From Flavobacterium sp. SCGC AAA160-P02 (GTDB lineage: Bacteria > Bacteroidota > Bacteroidia > Flavobacteriales > Flavobacteriaceae), in contig CATISV010000027.1 in assembly GCA_949541125.1 (NCBI GenBank), positions 1 through 43,346 on the forward strand: a stretch of 43,346 nt of DNA, given 5' to 3'. Below the pieces are notes generated by a model. That model did not search any database. It worked only from the letters and a program-made list of their open reading frames with translations, and was not told the DNA's origin. The stretch's first letter is position 1, and every line of letters begins with the position of its first letter. This document shows positions 8,986 to 17,862 of this stretch, one piece after another. The position numbers and the translations under genes are program-made.

Positions 8986-10788
8986 CTAACGAGCAAAAAA
9001 TTGATCAATTTCGTTTAATGTAATTGTTTTAAAAGTTGTCTTTCCAGACGGAGAAATACTAGGCTCTTTACAAGAAAATAAACGATTAACTAAACTTTCT
9101 TGTTCTTTTTGGGATAAAAAAGTACCTGTTTTAATTGCTAATGATTTAGAAAAAGAGGCAATCATGTGATCAAAATGATTATAATTTAGTTCAGGAACAT
9201 CTAAATTAACACTTTCTAAAAGTTCTTCTAACACACTTGCTATCTTACTTTCAGGAATTGAAATCGGAATTCCTTTTATGGTGATAGATTCTTTTGTAAA
9301 CTCATCAAAATCAAAACCAATATCTTCTAATTCTGATTTTAATGAATAAACGATTTCAATTTCAGCGGATGAAAATGAAATAGTTATTGGAAATAATAAT
9401 TGTTGACTATGAATTTTTTTCATAGAAGCACTTTCCAAAAACTCCTCATATAAAATCCGTTGATGAGCTAATGACTGATGAATTAAGACAACACCAGATT
9501 TTATTGAACTCAACAAATATTTCTTTTGTATTTGAACTGTTTTATTGGCAAGTGGATCTGTTTCTTGCTGAAACAATTTTTCTTGTTTTACAAAATCATT
9601 AGTATAGGTATATAAACTTTCCCAGTCTGAAGAATCCTTCTTGGGAGTAAATGCTGTCCTTTTTTTTGTGTTGTTATTAAAGGGATTAAATGATGGGTCT
9701 ACAGAAATCTTAGGACTGGAAGTACTGGAGGATTCTTTTACTAAATTATATGGGGTGTCTAAGGAAGGGTCTCTATTGAAATCTATTATTGGAGCAACAT
9801 TATATTGTCCTAAACTGTGTTTAATAGTTGCTCTTAAAATTGCATAAATCGCTTTTTCATCATCAAATTTAACTTCCGTTTTTGTAGGATGAATATTGAT
9901 GTCAATGTTTTTAGCTGGAACCGTTAGGTACAAAAAATAAGAAGGGTGATATCCTTGTTCAAGCAATCCTTCAAAAGCAGAAACAACAGCATGATTTAAA
10001 TAAGGACTTTTTACATAACGATTATTTACAAAAAAAAATTGTTCTCCTCTTTTTTTCTTTGAAAATGAGGGCTTTGAAAAAAAACCTTTCATAGAAATCA
10101 TTTCTGTTTCTTCTGAAACAGGAACTAATTTTTCATTTATTTTAGAGCCAAAAATTTGAGTAATTCTCTTTCTTAAGTTGCTGTTTTTTAATTGGTAAAT
10201 TTCTTTTCCATTATGATGGAAACTAAATGAAATTTCGGGATGTGCTAAAGATACACGTTGAAATTCATCTACTATATGTCTTGTTTCTACAGTATCAGAT
10301 TTTAAAAAATTTCGACGAGCAGGAATATTATAAAATAAATTTTTTACAGCAATATTAGTTCCTGTTGGAGTAGCTGTCATTTCTTGATAACTAATTTTAC
10401 TACCCTCTATTTTTATGTGGGTCCCTAGTTCTTGAGAATCTTGTTTAGTTTTCATTTCTACATGAGAAATGGCTGCGATGGATGCCATTGCCTCTCCTCG
10501 AAACCCTTTTGTATGTAACTGAAATAAATCTTCGGCGACTCTTATTTTTGATGTAGCATGACGTTCAAAGGAAAGTTTTGCATCTACTGTACTCATTCCT
10601 TTTCCATCATCAATAACTTGAATCAATGTTTTACCGGCGTCAATTAGAATTAGTTTAATGTTTGTTGCACCTGCATCAATAGAATTCTCTAATAATTCTT
10701 TAACTACTGAAGCAGGTCTTTGAACTACTTCACCTGCGGCAATTTGATTTGCTACATGGTCTGGTAAGAGTTGAATAATGTCTGACAT
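8986..10788 (-). CDS. mutL: DNA mismatch repair protein MutL
   Basis: GHKL ATPase motifs IAAGEVVQRPASVVKELLENSIDAGA, DDGKGM, RHATSKI, TKGFRGEAMASIAAIS; 600 aa. Confidence 0.96.
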   Translation of the reverse strand: MSDIIQLLPDHVANQIAAGEVVQRPASVVKELLENSIDAGATNIKLILIDAGKTLIQVIDDGKGMSTVDAKLSFERHATSKIRVAEDLFQLHTKGFRGEAMASIAAISHVEMKTKQDSQELGTHIKIEGSKISYQEMTATPTGTNIAVKNLFYNIPARRNFLKSDTVETRHIVDEFQRVSLAHPEISFSFHHNGKEIYQLKNSNLRKRITQIFGSKINEKLVPVSEETEMISMKGFFSKPSFSKKKRGEQFFFVNNRYVKSPYLNHAVVSAFEGLLEQGYHPSYFLYLTVPAKNIDINIHPTKTEVKFDDEKAIYAILRATIKHSLGQYNVAPIIDFNRDPSLDTPYNLVKESSSTSSPKISVDPSFNPFNNNTKKRTAFTPKKDSSDWESLYTYTNDFVKQEKLFQQETDPLANKTVQIQKKYLLSSIKSGVVLIHQSLAHQRILYEEFLESASMKKIHSQQLLFPITISFSSAEIEIVYSLKSELEDIGFDFDEFTKESITIKGIPISIPESKIASVLEELLESVNLDVPELNYNHFDHMIASFSKSLAIKTGTFLSQKEQESLVNRLFSCKEPSISPSGKTTFKTITLNEIDQFFAR

Positions 10789-11111
10789 TATTTTTTACTA
10801 AAAATTGATAGATCAAAATCTATGATGAATAAAAAAATGATAACTAATATAGCAGTTATGTATAGTATAATTTTTTTTGAATTGCTTTCAGGTGTTTCTA
10901 ATTGATAGGTTTTATTTTCAAACTCAATTTCGGTTTTATTTCCCTTTAGTTCTGATAAGGCACTGGTAATTTTCCCTTTAATCCCTTTATTTTTTCCAGT
11001 AGTACTTCTAAATTGATCAAACTTATGTTTAATTTCAAAAGGATTTCCTTCCCCTTTATAATACCTGGGTTTATAATCAAATCTTTTATTTTTTCTTTTT
11101 AAAATTCCCAT
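10788..11111 (-). CDS. Conserved hypothetical protein with one C-terminal TM helix, between mutL and ribH
   Basis: 107 aa; basic N-terminal region, TM segment IILYITAILVIIFLFIIDFDL; stop overlaps mutL start by one base. Confidence 0.7.
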   Translation of the reverse strand: MGILKRKNKRFDYKPRYYKGEGNPFEIKHKFDQFRSTTGKNKGIKGKITSALSELKGNKTEIEFENKTYQLETPESNSKKIILYITAILVIIFLFIIDFDLSIFSKK

Positions 11112-11222
11112 CTAATTCTATGTAAATTCATATCACAAATAGTTGATCAATAAAGTGTAGATTGTCAAATTTACTTAATAAAAAAATAATGGTCAAGCTA
11201 AGAGGAAAGATTGGTAGTTAAT

Positions 11223-11696
11223 CTATTGTAAAGCCGCCATTTTAATTGCAGCAATAGCACTTTCAATTCCTTTGTTACCCAATTTCCCTCCAGATCTGTC
11301 AATAGATTGTTGTTTGGTATTATCTGTTAATACACAAAAGATAATAGGAACATTAAAATTTATATTTAAATCTACAATCCCTTGAGTTACTCCGTTACAA
11401 ACAAAATCGAAGTGCTTCGTCTCACCTTGAATAACACTACCAATAGCAATTATAGCATTTAAAGATTGCGTTTTTATCATTTTTTTACAAGCATAAACTA
11501 ACTCAAAGCTACCAGGAACTTGCCAAGAAATTATATTCTCTTTTTTAGCACCACAATCAACTAATGTTTTGAGCGCTCCCTCATGAAGATTTTCAGTAAT
11601 TTCAGAATTCCACTCAGAAACAACAATCCCAAATCGAAAGTCTTTTGCGTTTGGGATTCTTTTTATATTGTAATTAGATAAGTTTGTTGAAGCCAT
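11223..11696 (-). CDS. ribH: 6,7-dimethyl-8-ribityllumazine synthase
   Basis: FGIVVSEWN, VPGSFEL, AIIAIGSVIQGETKHFDFVCNGVTQGI, PIIFCVLTDNT, GNKGIESA. Confidence 0.96.
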   Translation of the reverse strand: MASTNLSNYNIKRIPNAKDFRFGIVVSEWNSEITENLHEGALKTLVDCGAKKENIISWQVPGSFELVYACKKMIKTQSLNAIIAIGSVIQGETKHFDFVCNGVTQGIVDLNINFNVPIIFCVLTDNTKQQSIDRSGGKLGNKGIESAIAAIKMAALQ

Positions 11697-11702
11697 TTGG
11701 AA

Positions 11703-12470
11703 TTACTGGGCATATTTTGCGCTGTAAATGTATTTATCGATGTTTTTACCAGCGTCTGATTTTGGGTACTTTTCTTTAATTTTAGTAAATATTTTTTCAG
11801 CTTTTGAAAAATCGCCTAAATCCATTGCTAATTTCCCAGCTTTTAATAAAAATAAAGGAGTTGTAAACTGATTGTCTTTTTTATTGGCAGCCTTTTCATA
11901 ATAATCTAAAGCATCTCCAGTTTGATTAATGTCTGCAAAAGCATCTCCAATAGCTCCTAATGCAGTGGGACCCAATAATTGATCATCAGATGAAAATTTA
12001 CTTAAATAGTCAATAGCTTTTTGATAATCCTTCATTTTTAGAAAAGAAATACCAGCATAATAGTTAGCAATGTTTCCTGCTTTTGTCCCACTGTATATTG
12101 AGGCAATATCTATAAAACCATATTTGTTATCAGCACCATCCAAACCAAGTTGTAGTAGAGAATCTATATCAGAGCTAGAAGCAGAAAGAGCTTCATCAAA
12201 ATATTTTCTTGGGAAAGCCAATTCATTAGAGGCCTCAGTTTCTTGAGGTTCAACGATGTATTTAGTATATCCTAGAAAACCTAAGATTGAAAAAATTACA
12301 ATAATTAAACCATAAAACAAAAGTTTGCTATTTTTCTCAATCCATTGTTCTGATTTTGAGGCTGTATCATCTAGAGTGTTAAAAACCTCTGCAGTTGTAC
12401 TCTCTGTATTTGCTGCTTTTTGATTTTTTCTGTCTTTTGGTTTGATTCCTCTTTTTTTATATGTTGCCAT
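11703..12470 (-). CDS. Membrane-anchored tetratricopeptide repeat protein (YfgM-like)
   Basis: One TM segment LLFYGLIIVIFSILGFLGYTKYI followed by TPR-like helices. Confidence 0.8.
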   Translation of the reverse strand: MATYKKRGIKPKDRKNQKAANTESTTAEVFNTLDDTASKSEQWIEKNSKLLFYGLIIVIFSILGFLGYTKYIVEPQETEASNELAFPRKYFDEALSASSSDIDSLLQLGLDGADNKYGFIDIASIYSGTKAGNIANYYAGISFLKMKDYQKAIDYLSKFSSDDQLLGPTALGAIGDAFADINQTGDALDYYEKAANKKDNQFTTPLFLLKAGKLAMDLGDFSKAEKIFTKIKEKYPKSDAGKNIDKYIYSAKYAQ

Positions 12471-12494
12471 ATTTAATTTAAAAAATTAGTAGCG

Positions 12495-12502
12495 CAAAAA
12501 TA
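12495..12502 (-). promoter_or_regulatory. Candidate -7 box (TATTTTTG) for the TPR-protein gene
   Basis: Exact TAnnTTTG match on the minus strand, 24 nt upstream of start 12470. Confidence 0.45.
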
Positions 12503-12582
12503 GTTTTTTTTATTGGATTTTAAAACCAATATATCGTAAATTTTCAATAATTTGCAGAAGTTATTTACTACAATTTTCACCT

Positions 12583-13662
12583 ATGTACTTGAAGAAATTA
12601 TCTTTAATTAATTTTAAAAACTTTAATTCTAAAACATTTGAATTTAAAGAAAAAATTAACTGTTTTGTTGGACAGAATGGTGTAGGAAAAACAAATGTTT
12701 TGGATGCTATTTACTATCTTTCTTTTGCTAAAAGTTATTTCAATCCAATAGCTGTTCAAAACATTCAACACAACAAAAAGTTTTTTGTTGTTGAGGGAGA
12801 TTATTCTATCAATCAAAGAGGAGAAAAAATTATATGTAGTTTAAAAAAAGGGCAAAAGAAAATTTTAAAACGAAATGGAAAGACTTATGAAAAATTTTCA
12901 GATCATATAGGTCAAATTCCACTTGTAATTATTTCTCCTTCTGATAGAGACCTAGTAACAGAGGGAAGTGATACACGAAGAAAGTTCATAGATGGTGTTA
13001 TTTCCCAGCAAGATAAAAAGTATTTACAAGATCTTATTTCATACAATAAAATACTTTCTCAACGAAATGCCTTGTTAAAGTATTTTGCAGCAAATAGAAC
13101 TTTTGATGCTGTTAATATGGAAGTTTATGATAATCAATTGATAACTTACAGCAGTAATATATATGATAAAAGAAAGAATTTTTTAGAAAGCTTTATTCCT
13201 ATTTTCAACAAAAAATACAAAATCATCTCTAACGATAAAGAGCAAGTGAATTTGGTCTATAAAAGTCAATTACATACCTCATCTTTTAAAGATTTATTAA
13301 AAAAGAGTATAGAAAAAGATAAGATTTTGCAATACACAACTGTCGGTATTCATAAAGATGATTTAGCGTTTGAAATTGGGAAACATGCTATAAAAAAATT
13401 TGGATCACAAGGTCAACAAAAATCATATTTAATTGCCTTAAAGTTTGCCCAGTTTGAATTTATAAAACAACAGTCTAATCTAGTGCCTATTCTGTTGTTA
13501 GACGATATTTTTGATAAGTTAGATGAACATAGGGTTTCTCAAATTATAGAATTAGTTAATAATGACCAGTTTGGACAAATATTTATTACAGATACTCATT
13601 CAGATAGAACAGAAAATGCAATTAAACGAAGTAATAAATCGTATCAGATTTTTAAAATGTAG
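12583..13662 (+). CDS. recF: DNA replication/repair protein RecF
   Basis: Walker [59 protein letters not shown]. Confidence 0.96.
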   Translation: MYLKKLSLINFKNFNSKTFEFKEKINCFVGQNGVGKTNVLDAIYYLSFAKSYFNPIAVQNIQHNKKFFVVEGDYSINQRGEKIICSLKKGQKKILKRNGKTYEKFSDHIGQIPLVIISPSDRDLVTEGSDTRRKFIDGVISQQDKKYLQDLISYNKILSQRNALLKYFAANRTFDAVNMEVYDNQLITYSSNIYDKRKNFLESFIPIFNKKYKIISNDKEQVNLVYKSQLHTSSFKDLLKKSIEKDKILQYTTVGIHKDDLAFEIGKHAIKKFGSQGQQKSYLIALKFAQFEFIKQQSNLVPILLLDDIFDKLDEHRVSQIIELVNNDQFGQIFITDTHSDRTENAIKRSNKSYQIFKM

Positions 13663-13748
13663 TTATTTTAGACACAATTTTATCTAGATAGTAAATCATG
13701 ATAACTCTGAATTTTGAAATAAAAGTATAATTTAATAAATTAAGTATA

Positions 13749-14045
13749 ATGACAAAGAGAGAGAACGACTCCATTTCACTAAAAAATTTAATGCAATCAT
13801 TTATTAAAAAAAATAACCTGTCGAAAGGTATTCAAAAAATAAAGGTAGAGGAAGTATGGAAAGAATTAATGGGACAAGGAGTTACTTCCTATACTCAATC
13901 TATTCAATTAAAAAATAAAACCTTAATAATTCGTCTGTCATCTTCTGTTTTAAGAGAAGAATTAACCCATGGAAAAGACAAGATAATTGCAATGATTAAT
14001 AAAGAAATGGGTGAGGAGGTAGTCTCCAAATTGATGCTTGTATGA
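13749..14045 (+). CDS. DUF721 domain-containing protein (DciA-like)
   Basis: 98 aa; VEEVWKELMGQGVTSYTQSIQLKNKTLIIRLSSSVLREEL is typical of DUF721; located just after recF. Confidence 0.85.
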   Translation: MTKRENDSISLKNLMQSFIKKNNLSKGIQKIKVEEVWKELMGQGVTSYTQSIQLKNKTLIIRLSSSVLREELTHGKDKIIAMINKEMGEEVVSKLMLV

Positions 14046-14056
14046 GTTCTGAATTT

Positions 14057-14476
14057 TTAAAACATCTCTCTTCCGGAGAAGTGAAAGTTTCCCTCTATTA
14101 CTGCATTTTCATCACTATCAGAACCGTGAATTGCATTTTCTCCCATCGAAGTTGCATATAATTTTCTAATGGTTCCTGCAGCTGCCTCTAATGGATTTGT
14201 TGCACCAATTAAGGTTCTGAAATCTTCAACAGCGTTCTCTTTTTCTAATATCGCTGCTACGATTGGTCCTCTGGTCATAAATTCAATCAATTCTCCAAAA
14301 AAAGGCTGATTCTTATGAACTTCATAAAATGTTTCTGCATCATTTCTAGTCATTTGTGTTTTTTTCATAGCTACAATTCTAAATCCAGCGGCATTAATTT
14401 TTTCTAAAATTGCTCCAGTATACCCATTTTCAACACCATCAGGCTTAATCATGGTGAATGTTTTATTTGTTACCAT
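14057..14476 (-). CDS. ndk: Nucleoside diphosphate kinase
   Basis: [18 protein letters not shown] active-site His, E..F.F..RE. Confidence 0.97.
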   Translation of the reverse strand: MVTNKTFTMIKPDGVENGYTGAILEKINAAGFRIVAMKKTQMTRNDAETFYEVHKNQPFFGELIEFMTRGPIVAAILEKENAVEDFRTLIGATNPLEAAAGTIRKLYATSMGENAIHGSDSDENAVIEGNFHFSGREMF

Positions 14477-14504
14477 TTATGTTTTTAATATTTTAAAAGT
14501 GCCG

Positions 14505-14512
14505 CAAAAGTA
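14505..14512 (-). promoter_or_regulatory. Candidate -7 box (TACTTTTG) for ndk
   Basis: Exact TAnnTTTG on the minus strand, about 28 nt upstream of the ndk start. Confidence 0.5.
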
Positions 14513-14533
14513 CATAAATTTTTAATAAAATTG

Positions 14534-14541
14534 TATCTTCG
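14534..14541 (+). promoter_or_regulatory. Candidate -7 box (TATCTTCG) for the nrnA-like gene
   Basis: Near-consensus TAnnTTTG; ends 6 nt before ATG 14548. Confidence 0.45.
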
Positions 14542-14547
14542 TAGCGT

Positions 14548-15576
14548 ATGAATTTAAAACAATTTAAAGAATTACAATCTTTTTTAGCGAGTCCAAAAAA
14601 CATTGTTATTATTGGCCATAGAAACCCAGATGGTGATGCCATCGGTGCTTCTTTAGCCTTAAGTCATTATCTTAAAAAGAAAGGTCACTATCCAACCGTT
14701 GTAGTTCCGAATGAATATCCCAATTTTTTACATTGGTTGCCAGGATCAAATAATACCTATCGTTTTGATTGGCAAAACTCACAATCTCAGAGGGCAATAA
14801 AAAAATCAGATATCATATTTTTATTAGATTTTAATGCCTTGCACAGAGTTGGTCACGATATGCAAAATACATTAGAAGCCTATGAGAATGATTTTGTATT
14901 GATAGATCATCATCAACAACCAGATGAATTTAAGTATATGTTTTCAGATCCAGAAATATGTTCTACTTGTCAAATGGTATATCATTTTATTGAAATAATG
15001 GAAGATATTGATTTAATTGATGCTGATATAGCAACCTGCTTATATACTGGTATAATGACTGATACAGGATCATTTAGATTTCGTTCAACAACTAGTTTAA
15101 CACATAGAATTGTTGCTGATTTAATAGATAAAGGCGCAGAAAATGATAAAATTCATAGTAATGTCTATGATTCTAATTCGTATGAACGTCTTCAATTGTT
15201 GGGAAAAGCACTTAGTAATCTAAAAGTGTTTCCTGAATATAGAACTGCATATATAACTATTTCTGACGATGAAAAAAAGTCATACAACTTTGTTAAAGGT
15301 GATACAGAAGGATTTGTTAATTATGCGTTATCCGTAACAGGAATTTTTTTGGCTGCCATTTTTATAGAGGATAAAGAACAGAGAATCATTAAAATATCGT
15401 TTAGATCTAAAGGCAGTTTTTCTGTTAATAAGCTTGCTAGAGAAAACTTTAATGGTGGAGGTCATCATAATGCTGCCGGAGGAAAATCAACACTTTCCAT
15501 GGATGAAACGATTAAAAAATTTATTAGCCTATTGCCTAAAAATAAATTAGATCTAGTTAATTCATATGAAGCTTAG
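14548..15576 (+). CDS. nrnA: DHH/DHHA1 phosphoesterase, NrnA-like (oligoribonuclease/pAp phosphatase)
   Basis: GHRNPDGDAIGASLAL, DFNALHRVG, LIDHHQQ (DHH), TGIMTDTGSFRF, GGGHHNAAGG. Confidence 0.92.
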   Translation: MNLKQFKELQSFLASPKNIVIIGHRNPDGDAIGASLALSHYLKKKGHYPTVVVPNEYPNFLHWLPGSNNTYRFDWQNSQSQRAIKKSDIIFLLDFNALHRVGHDMQNTLEAYENDFVLIDHHQQPDEFKYMFSDPEICSTCQMVYHFIEIMEDIDLIDADIATCLYTGIMTDTGSFRFRSTTSLTHRIVADLIDKGAENDKIHSNVYDSNSYERLQLLGKALSNLKVFPEYRTAYITISDDEKKSYNFVKGDTEGFVNYALSVTGIFLAAIFIEDKEQRIIKISFRSKGSFSVNKLARENFNGGGHHNAAGGKSTLSMDETIKKFISLLPKNKLDLVNSYEA

Positions 15577-16096
15577 AATTTTTATTTCTATTATTTTATT
15601 TTCATTTATTTCTTGTCGTGAACAAGAGGTTAGAAGACCAATTACTGCAAGTAAGACCCACCTACTAACTTCTACGGTAGAGGCTTTGAGGGAAATAAAT
15701 AAAATTGAGGAGGCTAAAATTGAAAAATATATTGAAAATGATAGTTTACATAAATATACACGTTCTTCAAATGGGTTTTGGTATCGATATATTACCAAAA
15801 TAGAAAAAGATATGACTCTTCCTAAAAAAGATAACATTGTTGAATTATCCTATGATTTTATTGATTTAGACAATCAAATTATCTATTCCAATGAGCAGAT
15901 AGGTATTGTAAAATATATCGTTGATAAAGAAGATTTTATTCCAGGCTTACAAAAAGGGATAAAAATGATGAAACCGGGTGAAACTGTAAAGTTTATCTTT
16001 CCCTCATTTAACGCTTTTGGAGTACTTGGAGATAATAACAAAATAGGGATGAATCAATCCATAATAAGTAGAGTAACATTAATTAATATTAAATAA
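15566..16096 (+). CDS. gldI: Gliding motility-associated peptidyl-prolyl isomerase GldI (FKBP-type lipoprotein)
   Basis: 176 aa lipoprotein (SFISC|REQ) with FKBP domain DFIPGLQKGIKMMKPGETVKFIFPS..AFG; overlaps the nrnA-like gene by 11 bp. Confidence 0.82.
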   Translation: MKLRIFISIILFSFISCREQEVRRPITASKTHLLTSTVEALREINKIEEAKIEKYIENDSLHKYTRSSNGFWYRYITKIEKDMTLPKKDNIVELSYDFIDLDNQIIYSNEQIGIVKYIVDKEDFIPGLQKGIKMMKPGETVKFIFPSFNAFGVLGDNNKIGMNQSIISRVTLINIK

Positions 16097-16103
16097 ATAA
16101 ATA

Positions 16104-17207
16104 ATGAAGAATAGAATTTTACAAATGCTAGTTGTGTTTTCATTTGCTTTTACTGCATGTAATGATGAATATAAAAACTTTGAAGATGGCATTTACGCTG
16201 ACATTAGTACTAATAAAGGGAAAATTATTGTACAATTATTTCCAGAAGAAGTTCCTTTAACTGTATCTAATTTTATAACATTAGCTGAAGGAACTAATAC
16301 CAAAGTTACAGATTCTCTTGAAGGTAAAAAATATTACGATGGTTTAAAATTTCACAGAGTAATTAGAGATTTTATGATTCAAGGTGGCGATCCTCAGGGA
16401 AATGGTCAAGGTGGTCCAGGGTATAAATTTTATGATGAATTTAATCCAACACTAAAACATGATAGTAAAGGGATTTTATCAATGGCAAATTCAGGAATAA
16501 ATACCAATGGAAGTCAGTTTTTTATTACTCGTAAAGCTACACCTTGGTTAGATGCGTATACCAATGAAAATCAATTGAAAGATTGTAATAACCCTAGGGT
16601 TGGATGTCATTCAGTTTTTGGAAAAGTCGTTAGCGATTTAGATATATTGGATTCCATAGCTCAAAATGATGTTATAGAAAAGATTAAAATTGTAAGAAAA
16701 GGTTCAGCTGCTAAAGAATTTGATGCTGTGAAAGTTTTTGAGGAAGAAATCGCTAAAGGTGAAGAAAAAGAAAAAGCAAGACTTGTTGAGATGCAAAATC
16801 GTGAAAAAGAAAGATTAGAAAAGTTTATGAAAGATAAAGAGGTTTTTTATAAAAAAATGAACGTTAAGAGTGCCAAAAAACAAGAATCAGGATTACAAAT
16901 TCTAACCTTTAAAAAAGGTAGAGGTAAAAAATTTAACTCCTCAAAACCTGCAACAATCAATTATACTATGTATTTAGCAGATGGTAAAAAAATACAATCT
17001 ACTGAAGGAGCAACTCCTTTTGAATTTATTTTAGATGAAAGACCTTTAATTCCGGCTGTAAAAGAAGCAATATTGAACATGAGAGTTGGAGGTAAGGTAA
17101 GGCTATTTATTCCATATTATCTGGGTTATGGAGAAAATGGGGGAGGTCCATTTCCAAAAAAAGCTGATTTAATATTTGATTTAGAACTCGTTAATGTAGG
17201 TGACTAA
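16104..17207 (+). CDS. Dual-family peptidyl-prolyl isomerase lipoprotein: cyclophilin domain + charged linker + FKBP domain
   Basis: Cyclophilin motifs [40 protein letters not shown]; linker [24 protein letters not shown]-terminal FKBP-like [47 protein letters not shown]. Confidence 0.9.
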   Translation: MKNRILQMLVVFSFAFTACNDEYKNFEDGIYADISTNKGKIIVQLFPEEVPLTVSNFITLAEGTNTKVTDSLEGKKYYDGLKFHRVIRDFMIQGGDPQGNGQGGPGYKFYDEFNPTLKHDSKGILSMANSGINTNGSQFFITRKATPWLDAYTNENQLKDCNNPRVGCHSVFGKVVSDLDILDSIAQNDVIEKIKIVRKGSAAKEFDAVKVFEEEIAKGEEKEKARLVEMQNREKERLEKFMKDKEVFYKKMNVKSAKKQESGLQILTFKKGRGKKFNSSKPATINYTMYLADGKKIQSTEGATPFEFILDERPLIPAVKEAILNMRVGGKVRLFIPYYLGYGENGGGPFPKKADLIFDLELVNVGD

Positions 17208-17787
17208 TTTGTTTGAAAAAATTATACAAATAGATAGAGAGTTACTCATTTTCTTAAATAATTTAGGAAACGAACAATGGGATAGTTTTTGGTTAGAGTT
17301 AACTAATCAATTTAATTGGTCACCATTGTTCGTTTTTTTATTGGTACTCCTATTTAAAAAATTTGGTTGGAAAAATAGTTTGTTATTACTTCTTTTTATT
17401 ACTATTATGGTTACTTTTTCTGATCAATTCACCAACTTTATTAAGAATACTTTTGAACGTTTAAGGCCCTGTAATACAAGTGTTCTGATGGATCAAATAC
17501 GTCAATTTACTTATAGACCTAGTAGCTTTAGTTTTTATTCTGGTCATGCTTCATTATCAATGACATTTACAATCTTTATAATTTTATTATTGAAAAAGCA
17601 TTACAAATACATTTTTCTCCTTTTACTATTTCCGATTTTTTTTGGTTATAGTAGAATTTACCTTGGTGTTCACTATCCAGGGGATGTTCTTGTGGGATAT
17701 CTTTCAGGTATCTTATTTGGCCTTGTTTTTTATACTATTCAAAAAAAATTACGTTTAACACAAAGATTTAATCAAACGCAACGATAG
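17200..17787 (+). CDS. PAP2-family (phosphatidic acid phosphatase type 2) membrane phosphatase
   Basis: [37 protein letters not shown] start overlaps the upstream gene by 8 bp. Confidence 0.92.
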   Translation: MTNLFEKIIQIDRELLIFLNNLGNEQWDSFWLELTNQFNWSPLFVFLLVLLFKKFGWKNSLLLLLFITIMVTFSDQFTNFIKNTFERLRPCNTSVLMDQIRQFTYRPSSFSFYSGHASLSMTFTIFIILLLKKHYKYIFLLLLFPIFFGYSRIYLGVHYPGDVLVGYLSGILFGLVFYTIQKKLRLTQRFNQTQR

Positions 17788-17862
17788 ATGACTATTAATT
17801 ATATAGTGTTTAACAATTAAAGGCGCCACACAACAGTATAAACTCATAGAGTGCTATTATCC

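Noticed and set aside
10788-11111. Possible call as a riboflavin synthase subunit because of its position next to ribH
   Set aside because: The sequence has none of the riboflavin/lumazine synthase motifs; kept as a hypothetical membrane protein.
15562-15837. 91-aa minus-strand ORF
   Set aside because: Antisense to gldI; the sense strand has clear lipoprotein and FKBP motifs.
17788-17862. tRNA-like or structured element containing GGCGCC
   Set aside because: No cloverleaf or terminator-like stem could be formed by eye.
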